Below are positions 1 through 8,092 of a DNA stretch of 10,481 nt, piece after piece. Every line of letters starts with the position of its first letter. Position 1 is the stretch's first letter. The stretch lies in contig JAJZHS010000056.1 of the NCBI GenBank assembly GCA_021798395.1, forward strand, positions 1 through 10,481. The letters are read 5' to 3'. The position numbers and the translations under genes are program-made. The notes beneath the pieces are model-generated. The model worked only from the letters and a program-made list of their open reading frames with translations, was not told the origin of the DNA and did not search any database. The stretch comes from Pseudomonadota bacterium (GTDB lineage: Bacteria; Pseudomonadota; Gammaproteobacteria; Burkholderiales; Burkholderiaceae_C).

Positions 1-5
1 CCGCA

Positions 6-1364
6 GTGCGCGCGGCGGCCGCGCGGCGCGTCCGCTGGACCCTGGCGCTGGCCGCAGCCCTGGGTCTGGCGGCGTGCGGCGGCGGGGGCAACCCGAATCC
101 GCCCGCGCTGGCCAGCGTGGCCAGCGTCAACGCGGCCAGCGCCGCCCCTGCCTCCGGGCCCGGCGGCGGCTTCCAGCAGCTCGTCGTGTTCGGCGACAGC
201 CTGTCCGACGTCGGCACCTACACGCCGGCGGCGATCGCCGCCTACGGCGGGGCCCAGGCGGCTGCCGACCTGAAGGCTTTCGGCACTGCGCTGTACACCG
301 ACCCGGTCACCGCGCTGTCGACCTACGGCCAGGAAGGCGGCCAGTTCACGGTCAACCCGGGTCCGAACTGGGTCGCCGACCTGGCCACCAGCCTGCACGT
401 TCCGGTTCCGCTGCCCAACCAGATCGGCTACGGCGCGATCGAGTCGTCGCCGGGCGTGTTCACGTCGCCGATCTTCCCGACCGTGACCTGCCAGGACATC
501 GCGAAGGTCAATCCGGGGGTCAACCCGTCGCTGTGCTCCGATTACGCGCAAGGCGGCTCGCGCGTGGCGCTGCAGCCCGGGATCGGACACTACACCATCG
601 ACACCGCCACCGGCCTGCCGTACGTCGACGGCAGCGGCCAGCCGTACGTCTCGGCGCTGACCGTCCCGGTGAGCCAGCAGGTCAGCGACTACCTGGGCGA
701 ATTCAGCGCGTTCAACGCCAACCAGCTGATCGCCGTGCTCGCCGGCAACAACGACATCTTCGTCGCGCTGGGCAGCGTCAGCACGCAGATGGCGCAGGGC
801 GTGCCGCAGGCCACCGCGGTCGCGCAGGCGCAGGCCGCGGTCGGCGCCGCGGCCGACGCGCTGGCCGGCGTGGTGCAGACCATCGTGTCCAACGGCGGCA
901 AGTACGTCGTCGTCTACGCGCTGCCCGACTCGGCGCTGACGCCGTTCGGCCAGACGCTCGGCGGCGCCGCGACGTGCAATCTGCAGGACGCCACCCAGCC
1001 GTGCTACCTGCTGTCGAGTCTGGTCAACGTGTTCAACCAGAGGCTGCTCAACGATCTGCAGGGGCAACCGGTCAAGATGGTCGACGGCAACGCGCTGCTC
1101 GAACAGGAAATCGCCAATCCGGCGCAGTTCGGCTTCACCAACACCACCACCCCGTGGTGCAGCCCGCAGACCGGCGGTTCGTCGACCAGCCAGCCGAACT
1201 CGCTGCTGTGCAACCAGGCCACGCCCAACGCCGCTGCCGGAGCGACCACGTCCGACCTCGGCAGCTGGCTGTTCGCCGACGACGTGCACCCGACCCCGGC
1301 TGGCTATCAGGTGATCGCCACCGCGACGTCGGCCGCGCTGAAGAGCTTCGGCTGGATCCAATGA
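6..1364 (+). CDS. SGNH/GDSL-family lipoprotein esterase/lipase
   Basis: Predicted exported ester hydrolase; substrate unknown. The N-terminus is basic (RRVRW), then hydrophobic, ending in a lipobox L21-A22-A23-C24, so the mature protein is probably lipid-anchored through Cys24. All SGNH blocks are visible: G63-D64-S65-L66 with nucleophile Ser65, the glycine block Q182-G183-G184-S185-R186, G247-N248-N249-D250 with oxyanion residue Asn249, and D425-D426-V427-H428-P429, where Asp425 and His428 would complete the triad. Several cysteines in the mature part are spaced in pairs and may form disulfides, which fits an exported protein. At 452 aa it resembles the passenger part of GDSL autotransporters but has no C-terminal beta-barrel. 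The GTG at position 6 gives a sensible signal peptide, but the frame is open to the window edge, so the true start may lie further upstream. ompW follows after 23 nt. Family is confident; substrate and start are not. Confidence 0.85.
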   Translation: MRAAAARRVRWTLALAAALGLAACGGGGNPNPPALASVASVNAASAAPASGPGGGFQQLVVFGDSLSDVGTYTPAAIAAYGGAQAAADLKAFGTALYTDPVTALSTYGQEGGQFTVNPGPNWVADLATSLHVPVPLPNQIGYGAIESSPGVFTSPIFPTVTCQDIAKVNPGVNPSLCSDYAQGGSRVALQPGIGHYTIDTATGLPYVDGSGQPYVSALTVPVSQQVSDYLGEFSAFNANQLIAVLAGNNDIFVALGSVSTQMAQGVPQATAVAQAQAAVGAAADALAGVVQTIVSNGGKYVVVYALPDSALTPFGQTLGGAATCNLQDATQPCYLLSSLVNVFNQRLLNDLQGQPVKMVDGNALLEQEIANPAQFGFTNTTTPWCSPQTGGSSTSQPNSLLCNQATPNAAAGATTSDLGSWLFADDVHPTPAGYQVIATATSAALKSFGWIQ

Positions 1365-1387
1365 CCGCGCGCACGAAGGAGACCACC

Positions 1388-2122
1388 ATGACGACCACGC
1401 AACTCCGTCGCGCCGTCGCGGCGCTGTCCGCCGCCGCCGCGCTGGCCGCGGCGCCCGCGGCCCGCGCCGCCGACACCGGCGGCAGCGCCGGCCCCAACAC
1501 CATCTACGCGGGACTGGCCTATCTGCAGGTGCATTCGAGCCTGCCCGACCTGTCGGGAATGAACACCCCGGCCGGGCTCAACCTCGACGTCGGCAACGCG
1601 ACCACGCTGGGCCTGGGCATCGTGCACGACGTCGCGCCGGCGTGGAGCGTCGAGCTCGCGCTGGGGGTTCCGCCGCGGGTGCGCACCGACGCGATGGGCG
1701 CGAACTGGGCCGCCGCCGGGGTGCGCCCCGGGGTCGGCATCGTCGACGTGCACATGATCTCGCCGACCGTGTTCGCCAACTACCACCCGCTGGGAGTCGA
1801 CAGCCGCATCGACCCATACGTCGGCATCGGCGTCAACTACACGCGCTTCACCGACACCACGGCGCTGAACGCGCTCACCGGTTCGGTCGGCCCGACGCAG
1901 ATCCACCTGTCGTCGTCGTGGGGCCCGGCGGCGCACGTCGGGCTGGTCTACCACCTCGACCGGCGCTGGTCGGTGGTCGGCTCGGTGGCGATCGCCGACG
2001 TGCAGAGCGACATGACCGCGACGACCTACGTTCCCGGCACCTCGATCGTGAGCATGCAGGGTAAGACCCACATCAACTTTCATCCGATCGTCTACAGTCT
2101 GGCCCTCGGGTACAGCTTCTGA
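1388..2122 (+). CDS. ompW: OmpW-family outer membrane protein
   Basis: A 244-aa predicted eight-stranded outer-membrane beta-barrel. In known OmpW proteins the barrel is a narrow channel associated with passage of small hydrophobic molecules and with stress responses. A signal peptide spans residues 1-27 (basic QLRR, long Ala/Leu stretch, A25-R26-A27 cleavage motif). The mature protein shows typical OmpW segments: an IYAGLAYLQV first strand, DPYVGIGVNYTRF in the middle, and a terminal YSLALGYSF ending in Phe, the usual C-terminal signal for barrel assembly. The ATG at 1388 is supported by GAAGGAG at 1375-1381, 6 nt upstream. A much longer open frame enters from 74 but overlaps the esterase out of frame, so it is not used. 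The 23-nt gap to the esterase gene suggests co-transcription. No terminator is visible between this gene and recA, only 62 nt downstream. Confidence 0.88.
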   Translation: MTTTQLRRAVAALSAAAALAAAPAARAADTGGSAGPNTIYAGLAYLQVHSSLPDLSGMNTPAGLNLDVGNATTLGLGIVHDVAPAWSVELALGVPPRVRTDAMGANWAAAGVRPGVGIVDVHMISPTVFANYHPLGVDSRIDPYVGIGVNYTRFTDTTALNALTGSVGPTQIHLSSSWGPAAHVGLVYHLDRRWSVVGSVAIADVQSDMTATTYVPGTSIVSMQGKTHINFHPIVYSLALGYSF

Positions 2123-2132
2123 ATCAAGAATG

Positions 2133-2148
2133 CTGTGATTCCATACAG
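2133..2148 (+). promoter_or_regulatory. LexA-binding SOS box of recA
   Basis: The sequence CTGTGATTCCATACAG matches the proteobacterial LexA operator CTGT-N8-ACAG exactly in both half sites. It lies 36 nt before the recA start codon and just upstream of the likely -10 element, where bound LexA would block RNA polymerase. From the known SOS circuit, DNA damage should lead to LexA cleavage and induction of recA and probably recX. Confidence 0.9.
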
Positions 2149-2151
2149 GTG

Positions 2152-2160
2152 TGCTAAAGT
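2152..2160 (+). promoter_or_regulatory. Probable recA promoter (extended -10)
   Basis: TGCTAAAGT combines an extended -10 TGn with a TAAAGT hexamer (4 of 6 matches to TATAAT). The -35 region would fall inside the LexA box (about 2132-2137, GCTGTG) and matches the consensus poorly. Transcription would start near 2167, giving a short leader that contains the GGGGGA ribosome site at 2173-2178, 6 nt before the recA ATG. Confidence 0.55.
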
Positions 2161-2184
2161 TCCTCGCAGCACGGGGGACGAACC

Positions 2185-3232
<1,048 letters not shown>

Positions 3233-3234
<2 letters not shown>

Positions 3235-3258
3235 CGCGGCCGACGCGGCCGACGCGGC
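3233..3258 (+). repeat. 9-bp tandem repeat across the recA stop/recX spacer
   Basis: The unit GACGCGGCC occurs at 3233-3241 and 3242-3250, with a third, nearly complete copy at 3251-3258. The first copy overlaps the last two bases of the recA TGA stop, and the array fills most of the 28-nt gap to recX. Read in the recX frame it would encode Asp-Ala-Ala repeats. Because the unit is 9 nt, changes in copy number would alter the recA-recX distance in steps of three codons. Confidence 0.8.
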
Positions 3259-3262
3259 GGCG

Positions 3263-3742
<480 letters not shown>

Positions 3743-3772
3743 CGTTCGTGCGCGCTAGCGCATTCCGTCAAC

Positions 3773-3798
3773 TTGATGGAAGTTTGCGCTGTTAAACT
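3773..3798 (+). promoter_or_regulatory. Possible promoter for DUF2889-sucCD
   Basis: This is the most AT-rich stretch in a very GC-rich window. TGTTAAACT at 3790-3798 is an extended -10 element (hexamer TAAACT, 4 of 6), very like the one before recA. TTGATG at 3773-3778 resembles a -35 box, but the 14-nt spacing is short, so recognition may rely on the extended -10. Seven consecutive T lie just downstream at 3802-3808. Transcription would start near 3805, about 26 nt before the chosen GTG of the next gene. Confidence 0.45.
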
Positions 3799-3830
3799 CG
3801 ATTTTTTTGCGCCGCATCAAAATCACTTCC

Positions 3831-4415
3831 GTGCCGTCTTTTGCAGATACCCGACGCCTGCTCCACAAGCGCTCGTTCGACCTGCGCGTGTACGCGCGCC
3901 TCGACGGGCTGTGGGATGCCGAGATCGAACTGATCGATGTCAAACCGCGCCCCATGCAGCTCGAGTCCGGTGAGCGCGCCGCCGGCGAGCCGATCCACCA
4001 CATGCGGCTGTGCATCACGGTCGACGCCACGCTGACCATCACCGAGGCGCGGGCGCGCACCCTCGCGTCGCCCTACCCCGGCTACTGCGAGGACTACGGC
4101 GACACGTACCGCTGCCTGGTCGGCCTGAACCTGCTGCGCGGTTTCGCGCACGAGGTCAAGACCCGGCTGCACGGCGTGCGCGGCTGCACCCACCTGACCG
4201 AATCGCTGCGCCTGCTGCCGACCGCCGTGGTGCAGGGCATGGCGGGCGAGGCGCTGAACGCCGAAGGCGACGGAACGCACATGCCGTTCCAGCTCGATCG
4301 CTGCCACGCGCTGCGGCTCGACGGCCCGGCGGTGCTGCGCTACTACCCGCGCTGGGCGCGGCCGGCCCGGCGGGCCGAGCCGGACATGGCGCACGCGCCG
4401 GCCGAGCCGGCTTGA
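3831..4415 (+). CDS. DUF2889 domain-containing protein
   Basis: A 194-aa soluble protein of the uncharacterised DUF2889 family, with no signal peptide or membrane segment. The recognisable family features are an N-terminal RRLLHKRSF...YARLDGLWDAEIELIDVKP block and the conserved GCTHLTE motif in the second half. The Pro/Ala-rich C-terminus (about the last 20 residues) looks disordered. The start is uncertain. A TTG at 3807 is in frame, but the GTG at 3831 gives MPSFADTRRLLHKRSF, which resembles how family members usually begin, and it leaves room for the promoter signals at 3790-3798. Neither start has a strong ribosome site. The stop is 29 nt before sucC, so the gene probably leads the sucCD operon. 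I do not know its function, and proximity alone does not show a role in the TCA cycle. Confidence 0.85.
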   Translation: MPSFADTRRLLHKRSFDLRVYARLDGLWDAEIELIDVKPRPMQLESGERAAGEPIHHMRLCITVDATLTITEARARTLASPYPGYCEDYGDTYRCLVGLNLLRGFAHEVKTRLHGVRGCTHLTESLRLLPTAVVQGMAGEALNAEGDGTHMPFQLDRCHALRLDGPAVLRYYPRWARPARRAEPDMAHAPAEPA

Positions 4416-4444
4416 CCCCTTCACCACTGTTCGGAGACCAACCC

Positions 4445-5605
4445 ATGAAGATCCACGAGTACCAGGGCAAGCAGATCCTGCGCGAATTCGGCGTTCCCGT
4501 GCCGCGCGGCATCCCCGCGTTCACGGTCGACGAGGCCGTGCACGCGGCCGAGCAGCTCGGCGGCCCGGTGTGGGTCGTCAAGGCGCAGATCCACGCCGGC
4601 GGCCGCGGCAAGGGCGGCGGCGTCAAGCTGGCGCGCTCGATCGACGAAGTGCGCCAGCTCGCCGGGCAGATGCTGGGCATGCAGCTGGTCACCCACCAGA
4701 CCGGTCCGCAGGGCCAGACCGTGCGCCGGCTGCTCATCGAGGAAGGCGCCGACATCCGCCACGAGTACTACGCCGGCCTGGTCATCGACCGCGCCGCGCA
4801 GAAGGTCGCGGTGATGGCGTCGAGCGAAGGCGGAATGGACATCGAGGAAGTCGCGGCCAAGACTCCCGAGAAACTGCACAAGGTCTGGGTCGACCCGACC
4901 GGCGGCCTGTCGCACGCCGACGCGCTCGACCTGTGCGCGAAAATCGGCCTGCCCGAAGGCAGCCGCTCCGCCGGCGCCGCCGCGCTGCAGGGGCTGTACC
5001 GCGCGTTCTGGGACAAGGACGCGTCGCTGGCCGAGATCAACCCGCTGATCCTCGAGGGCAACGGCGCGGTCAAGGCGCTCGACGCCAAGTTCAACTTCGA
5101 CGACAACGCGCTGTTCCGCCACCCCGAGCTCGACGCCATGCGCGACCTCGACGAGGAGGATCCGGCCGAGGTCGAGGCGTCGAAGCACGGCCTGTCGTAC
5201 ATCCAGCTCGACGGCAACATCGCGTGCCTGGTCAACGGCGCCGGGCTGGCCATGGCGACCATGGACACCATCAAGCTGTTCGGCGGCGAGCCGGCCAACT
5301 TCCTCGACGTCGGCGGCGGAGCCACGGCCGAGAAGGTCACCGCGGCGTTCAAGATCATGCTGCACAACCCGCAAGTCAAGGCGATTCTGGTCAACATCTT
5401 CGGCGGCATCATGCGGTGCGACGTGATCGCCGAGGGGCTCATCTCGGCGTGCCGCGCGGTGCATCTGAAAGTGCCGCTGGTGGTGCGCATGAAGGGCACC
5501 AATGAGGACCTCGGCAAGCGCATGCTGGCCGAATCGGGCCTGCCGATCATCAGCGCCGAGACCCTGGCCGAAGCGGCCAAGCAGGTCGTCGCCGCCGCCG
5601 CCTGA
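4445..5605 (+). CDS. sucC: Succinyl-CoA synthetase (ADP-forming) beta subunit
   Basis: The beta subunit carries the nucleotide site of succinyl-CoA synthetase, the TCA-cycle enzyme interconverting succinyl-CoA with succinate plus ATP. The 386 aa match the usual length. The N-terminus MKIHEYQGKQILREFGVPVPRG is characteristic. Lys46 lies in KAQIHAGGRGKGGG of the ATP-grasp domain. E197-I-N199 (LAEINPL) provides the metal-binding region, and NIFGGIMRCDVIAEG starting at Asn317 marks the C-terminal ligase domain. ATG 4445 follows CGGAGA with about 7 nt spacing. The frame is open from 4010, but that extension lies over DUF2889 out of frame and is rejected. sucD follows after 24 nt, so the two subunits would be made together. 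Confidence 0.98.
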   Translation: MKIHEYQGKQILREFGVPVPRGIPAFTVDEAVHAAEQLGGPVWVVKAQIHAGGRGKGGGVKLARSIDEVRQLAGQMLGMQLVTHQTGPQGQTVRRLLIEEGADIRHEYYAGLVIDRAAQKVAVMASSEGGMDIEEVAAKTPEKLHKVWVDPTGGLSHADALDLCAKIGLPEGSRSAGAAALQGLYRAFWDKDASLAEINPLILEGNGAVKALDAKFNFDDNALFRHPELDAMRDLDEEDPAEVEASKHGLSYIQLDGNIACLVNGAGLAMATMDTIKLFGGEPANFLDVGGGATAEKVTAAFKIMLHNPQVKAILVNIFGGIMRCDVIAEGLISACRAVHLKVPLVVRMKGTNEDLGKRMLAESGLPIISAETLAEAAKQVVAAAA

Positions 5606-5629
5606 AGCCCCGGAACGCAGAGGAAAACC

Positions 5630-6526
5630 ATGTCCATCCTGATTGACAAGAACACCAAGGTCATCACCCAAGGCATCACCGGCAAGACCGGGCAGTTCCA
5701 CACCCGCATGTGCCGCGACTACGCCAACGGCGCGAACTGCTTCGTCGCCGGCGTGAACCCGAAGAAGGCCGGCGAGGACTTCGAAGGCATTCCGATCTAC
5801 GCCGGCGTGCGTGACGCCAAGTCCGCCACCGGCGCCACCGTGTCGGTGATCTACGTGCCGCCGGCCGGCGCCGCCGCGGCGATCTGGGAAGCGGTCGAAG
5901 CCGACCTCGACCTGGCGATCTGCATCACCGAGGGGATCCCGGTGCGCGACATGATGGACGTGCGCGCCAGGATGAAGGCCAAGGAGGCCGCCGGCGGCAA
6001 GAAGACCCTGCTGCTGGGGCCGAACTGCCCCGGACTGATCACCCCGGACGAAATCAAGATCGGCATCATGCCGGGCCACATCCACCGCAAGGGCCGCATC
6101 GGCGTGGTCTCGCGCTCGGGAACGCTGACGTACGAGGCGGTGGCGCAAGTCACCGAACTCGGCCTGGGCCAGAGCAGCGCGGTGGGCATCGGCGGCGACC
6201 CGATCAACGGCCTCAAGCACATCGACGTGCTCAAGCTGTTCAACGACGACCCTGACACCGACGCGGTGATCATGATCGGCGAAATCGGCGGCCCCGACGA
6301 GGCCGAAGCCGCACGCTGGGCCAAGGACAACATGCGCAAGCCGCTGGTCGGCTTCATCGCCGGCGTCACCGCGCCCGCGGGCAAGCGCATGGGCCACGCC
6401 GGCGCGCTGATCTCCGGCGGCGCCGACACCGCCGAGGCCAAGCTGCAGGTCATGGAGGAATGCGGCTTCACGGTCACGCGCAACCCGTCGGAGATGGGCC
6501 GCCTGATCAAGCAGCGCCTGGGCTGA
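5630..6526 (+). CDS. sucD: Succinyl-CoA synthetase (ADP-forming) alpha subunit
   Basis: The alpha subunit binds CoA and carries the phosphorylated histidine intermediate; it pairs with SucC. The 298 aa are normal for the family. The N-terminus MSILIDKNTKVITQGITGKTGQFHT forms the CoA-binding Rossmann domain, followed by AGVNPKKAGEDFEGIPIY. GPNCPG places the conserved Asn132-Cys133. The catalytic histidine is expected at His256 in the MGHAGALISGG motif. ATG 5630 follows a clear AGAGGA site at 5619-5624. The next gene lies beyond an 83-nt gap containing a perfect palindrome, which may end or partly end the operon. Confidence 0.98.
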   Translation: MSILIDKNTKVITQGITGKTGQFHTRMCRDYANGANCFVAGVNPKKAGEDFEGIPIYAGVRDAKSATGATVSVIYVPPAGAAAAIWEAVEADLDLAICITEGIPVRDMMDVRARMKAKEAAGGKKTLLLGPNCPGLITPDEIKIGIMPGHIHRKGRIGVVSRSGTLTYEAVAQVTELGLGQSSAVGIGGDPINGLKHIDVLKLFNDDPDTDAVIMIGEIGGPDEAEAARWAKDNMRKPLVGFIAGVTAPAGKRMGHAGALISGGADTAEAKLQVMEECGFTVTRNPSEMGRLIKQRLG

Positions 6527-6530
6527 CGCC

Positions 6531-6550
6531 GCGGCGGCGCGCGCCGCCGC
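6531..6550. repeat. Perfect 20-bp GC palindrome between sucD and the TerC gene
   Basis: GCGGCGGCGC is followed directly by its reverse complement. As RNA it could fold into an 8-bp all-GC hairpin with a 4-nt loop, 4 nt after the sucD stop. There is no T-run after it, so it is not a standard intrinsic terminator. It could stabilise the sucCD mRNA 3' end, assist termination, or simply reflect the GC bias. The rest of the 83-nt gap holds only a weak TATGCT -10-like hexamer at 6563-6568 with no -35 partner. Confidence 0.6.
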
Positions 6551-6597
6551 CTGGCTCCCGGTTATGCTGCAGGGTGCGCGCGGCGCGGCCGCGGCAC

Positions 6598-6603
6598 CGG
6601 GAG
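6598..6603 (+). promoter_or_regulatory. Ribosome binding site that selects the TerC start
   Basis: CGGGAG precedes two consecutive in-frame GTG codons at 6607 and 6610. Spacing is 3 nt to the first and 6 nt to the second, so the second is the better start. It gives MHLESFITPAFW, which resembles TerC-family N-termini. Confidence 0.55.
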
Positions 6604-6609
6604 CTTGTG

Positions 6610-7296
6610 GTGCACCTCGAGTCGTTCATCACCCCGGCGTTCTGGACGGGACTGGTCCAGATCGTCGTCATCGATATTCTGCTCGGCGGAGACAACGCGG
6701 TGGTCATCGCGCTGGCCAGCCGCAAGCTGCCGCTGGCCGAACGCCGGCAGGCGATCGTCTACGGCACCGCCGGCGCAGTGCTGCTGCGCGTGGTGCTGGT
6801 CGTGTTCGCGCTGCGCCTGCTCGAGCTGCCGCTGCTGCGCCTGGCCGGCGCCGCGATGCTGCTGTGGATCGGCGCCAGGCTGATGCAGCCGCAGCACGAC
6901 GAGGCCGCGTCGGTCCGCGCCCAGGACAGGCTGTGGGCTGCGATCCGCACCGTGATCCTCGCCGACCTGGTCATGAGCCTGGACAATGTCATCGCCATCG
7001 CAGGCGCGGCGCGCCACGCCGGAGGCGACCGGAGCGTGGTGCTGGTCGTGTTCGGCCTGCTGCTGAGCGTGCCGCTGATCGTCTGGGGCAGCGGGCTGGT
7101 CGTGGTGCTGATGCACCGGCTGCCGTGGCTGGTCACCGCCGGCGCGCTGTTGCTGGGCTGGATCGCCGGAGGGCTCGCCGCCAGCGACTCCGTGCTGCGG
7201 CCGTGGGCGTCGTTCGCGCACGTCGAGTGGGTCGCCGGCGCCGCCGGCGCCGCGCTGGTCTGGGCCGCCGGCAGCGTGCTGCGGCGCCGCGCCTGA
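6610..7296 (+). CDS. TerC-family integral membrane protein
   Basis: A 228-aa inner-membrane protein of the TerC family, whose studied members export metal ions, notably manganese, or are linked to tellurite resistance. Hydrophobic segments at about residues 12-35, 49-70, 72-92, 112-132, 142-168, 172-190 and 206-222 suggest about seven helices. Both family signatures are intact: D22-ILLGG-D28-N29-A in the first helix and D119-LVMSL-D125-N126-V in the fourth. The acidic residues within these helices are the likely metal ligands. Residues 93-108 form a short polar cytoplasmic or periplasmic loop (QPQHDEAASVRAQDR). No other tellurite-resistance (ter) genes are present, so a tellurite role is not suggested. 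The phosphatase gene starts 11 nt downstream. Metal-ion export is a family-level inference; the actual substrate is unknown. Confidence 0.9.
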   Translation: MHLESFITPAFWTGLVQIVVIDILLGGDNAVVIALASRKLPLAERRQAIVYGTAGAVLLRVVLVVFALRLLELPLLRLAGAAMLLWIGARLMQPQHDEAASVRAQDRLWAAIRTVILADLVMSLDNVIAIAGAARHAGGDRSVVLVVFGLLLSVPLIVWGSGLVVVLMHRLPWLVTAGALLLGWIAGGLAASDSVLRPWASFAHVEWVAGAAGAALVWAAGSVLRRRA

Positions 7297-7307
7297 GACC
7301 CGCAGCC

Positions 7308-8081
7308 GTGGCCGCCCCGACTCGACAGCCCCCCGCGCTGGACATGGCCAGCGCCACCGACATGGGCCGCGTGCGCGAGCACAACGAGGACGCGCTGGCG
7401 TGCGACGCGTGGGCCGGGATCGCCGTGCTGGCCGACGGCATGGGCGGCTACGCCGCCGGCGAAGTCGCCAGCGGCGTGGCCGCGGCGCAGATCGCCGCCG
7501 ACCTGGCGCGGGTCAAGTCCGATTACCCGCGCATCGACCCGCGCGACCTGGCGCAGGCCCTGCGCGACGCCGTGCTGCGCGCCAACCACCAGATCTACCG
7601 CATCGCGCACCGCGACGCGCGCTACGCCGGAATGGGCACCACCCTGGTCGCCGCGGCGCTGACCGGAAGCGTGGCCGTGCTCGCGCACGCCGGCGATTCG
7701 CGCGTCTATCTGATGCGCCAGCGCCGGCTGGCGCAGCTCACGCGCGACCACTCGCTGCTGCAGGAACAGATCGACATGGGCCTGGTGCGCGCCGGCGATC
7801 CGGCCGCGCATGCGGTGCGCAACCTGGTCACGCGCGCGCTCGGCGTCGATCCGACCATGGAGCCCGAAATCGCCAGCCACCCGCTGCTTCCCGGCGACCT
7901 GCTGCTGCTGTGCTCGGACGGGCTCAGCGACATGCTCGACGACGCGCGCATCGAGGCGTTGCTCAACGAATACAGCGGCGCGGCCGAGGCCGCCGCGAGG
8001 CGCCTGGTGCACGAAGCCAACCTTGCCGGCGGGCGCGATAACATCTCGGTCATCCTGGTTCAGTTCAACCACGCGCTCTAA
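7308..8081 (+). CDS. PP2C-family Ser/Thr protein phosphatase (Stp1-like)
   Basis: A 257-aa soluble, metal-dependent phosphatase removing phosphate from Ser/Thr residues of proteins. The complete bacterial PP2C motif set is present: D18-MGRVREHN-E27-D28, A42-D43-GMGG, GMGTTLVAA, HAGDSRVYLMR, LTRDHSLLQEQ, C-S203-D204-G205 and GGR-D244-N245. Asp43, Asp204 and Asp244 are the expected metal ligands, so the enzyme should be active. The start is chosen at GTG 7308, because the ATG at 7344 (Met13) would cut into the first beta strand (ALDMASATD); a weak GAGA lies at 7295-7298. There is no transmembrane segment or regulatory domain. It sits 11 nt after the TerC gene and 11 nt before an FHA gene, a pairing typical of phosphoprotein signalling. 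No kinase gene is present in the window. Confidence 0.95.
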   Translation: MAAPTRQPPALDMASATDMGRVREHNEDALACDAWAGIAVLADGMGGYAAGEVASGVAAAQIAADLARVKSDYPRIDPRDLAQALRDAVLRANHQIYRIAHRDARYAGMGTTLVAAALTGSVAVLAHAGDSRVYLMRQRRLAQLTRDHSLLQEQIDMGLVRAGDPAAHAVRNLVTRALGVDPTMEPEIASHPLLPGDLLLLCSDGLSDMLDDARIEALLNEYSGAAEAAARRLVHEANLAGGRDNISVILVQFNHAL

Positions 8082-8092
8082 GGTCCGCCACC

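Noticed and set aside
74..1387. A possible long N-terminal extension of OmpW, since its frame is open from 74.
   Set aside because: The extension overlaps the esterase out of frame, is Arg-rich, and would bury a clear signal peptide and ribosome site at the 1388 start.
3749..3762. A small hairpin (TGCGC, loop, GCGCA) after recX as a terminator.
   Set aside because: The stem is only 5 bp, and the next T-run is about 40 nt away, beyond the likely next promoter.
4421..6397. A 658-codon open frame on the minus strand opposite sucC and sucD.
   Set aside because: It is antisense to two certain genes, its product is rich in Asp, Arg, His and Val as expected from mirrored GC-rich codons, and it resembles no family.
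6610..7296. The TerC gene as part of a tellurite-resistance island.
   Set aside because: No other ter genes or mobile-element signs are nearby; stand-alone TerC-family genes are common next to housekeeping genes.
6759..8072. A 437-codon minus-strand open frame opposite TerC and the phosphatase.
   Set aside because: Both plus-strand proteins show full family signatures; the antisense frame is a compositional shadow.
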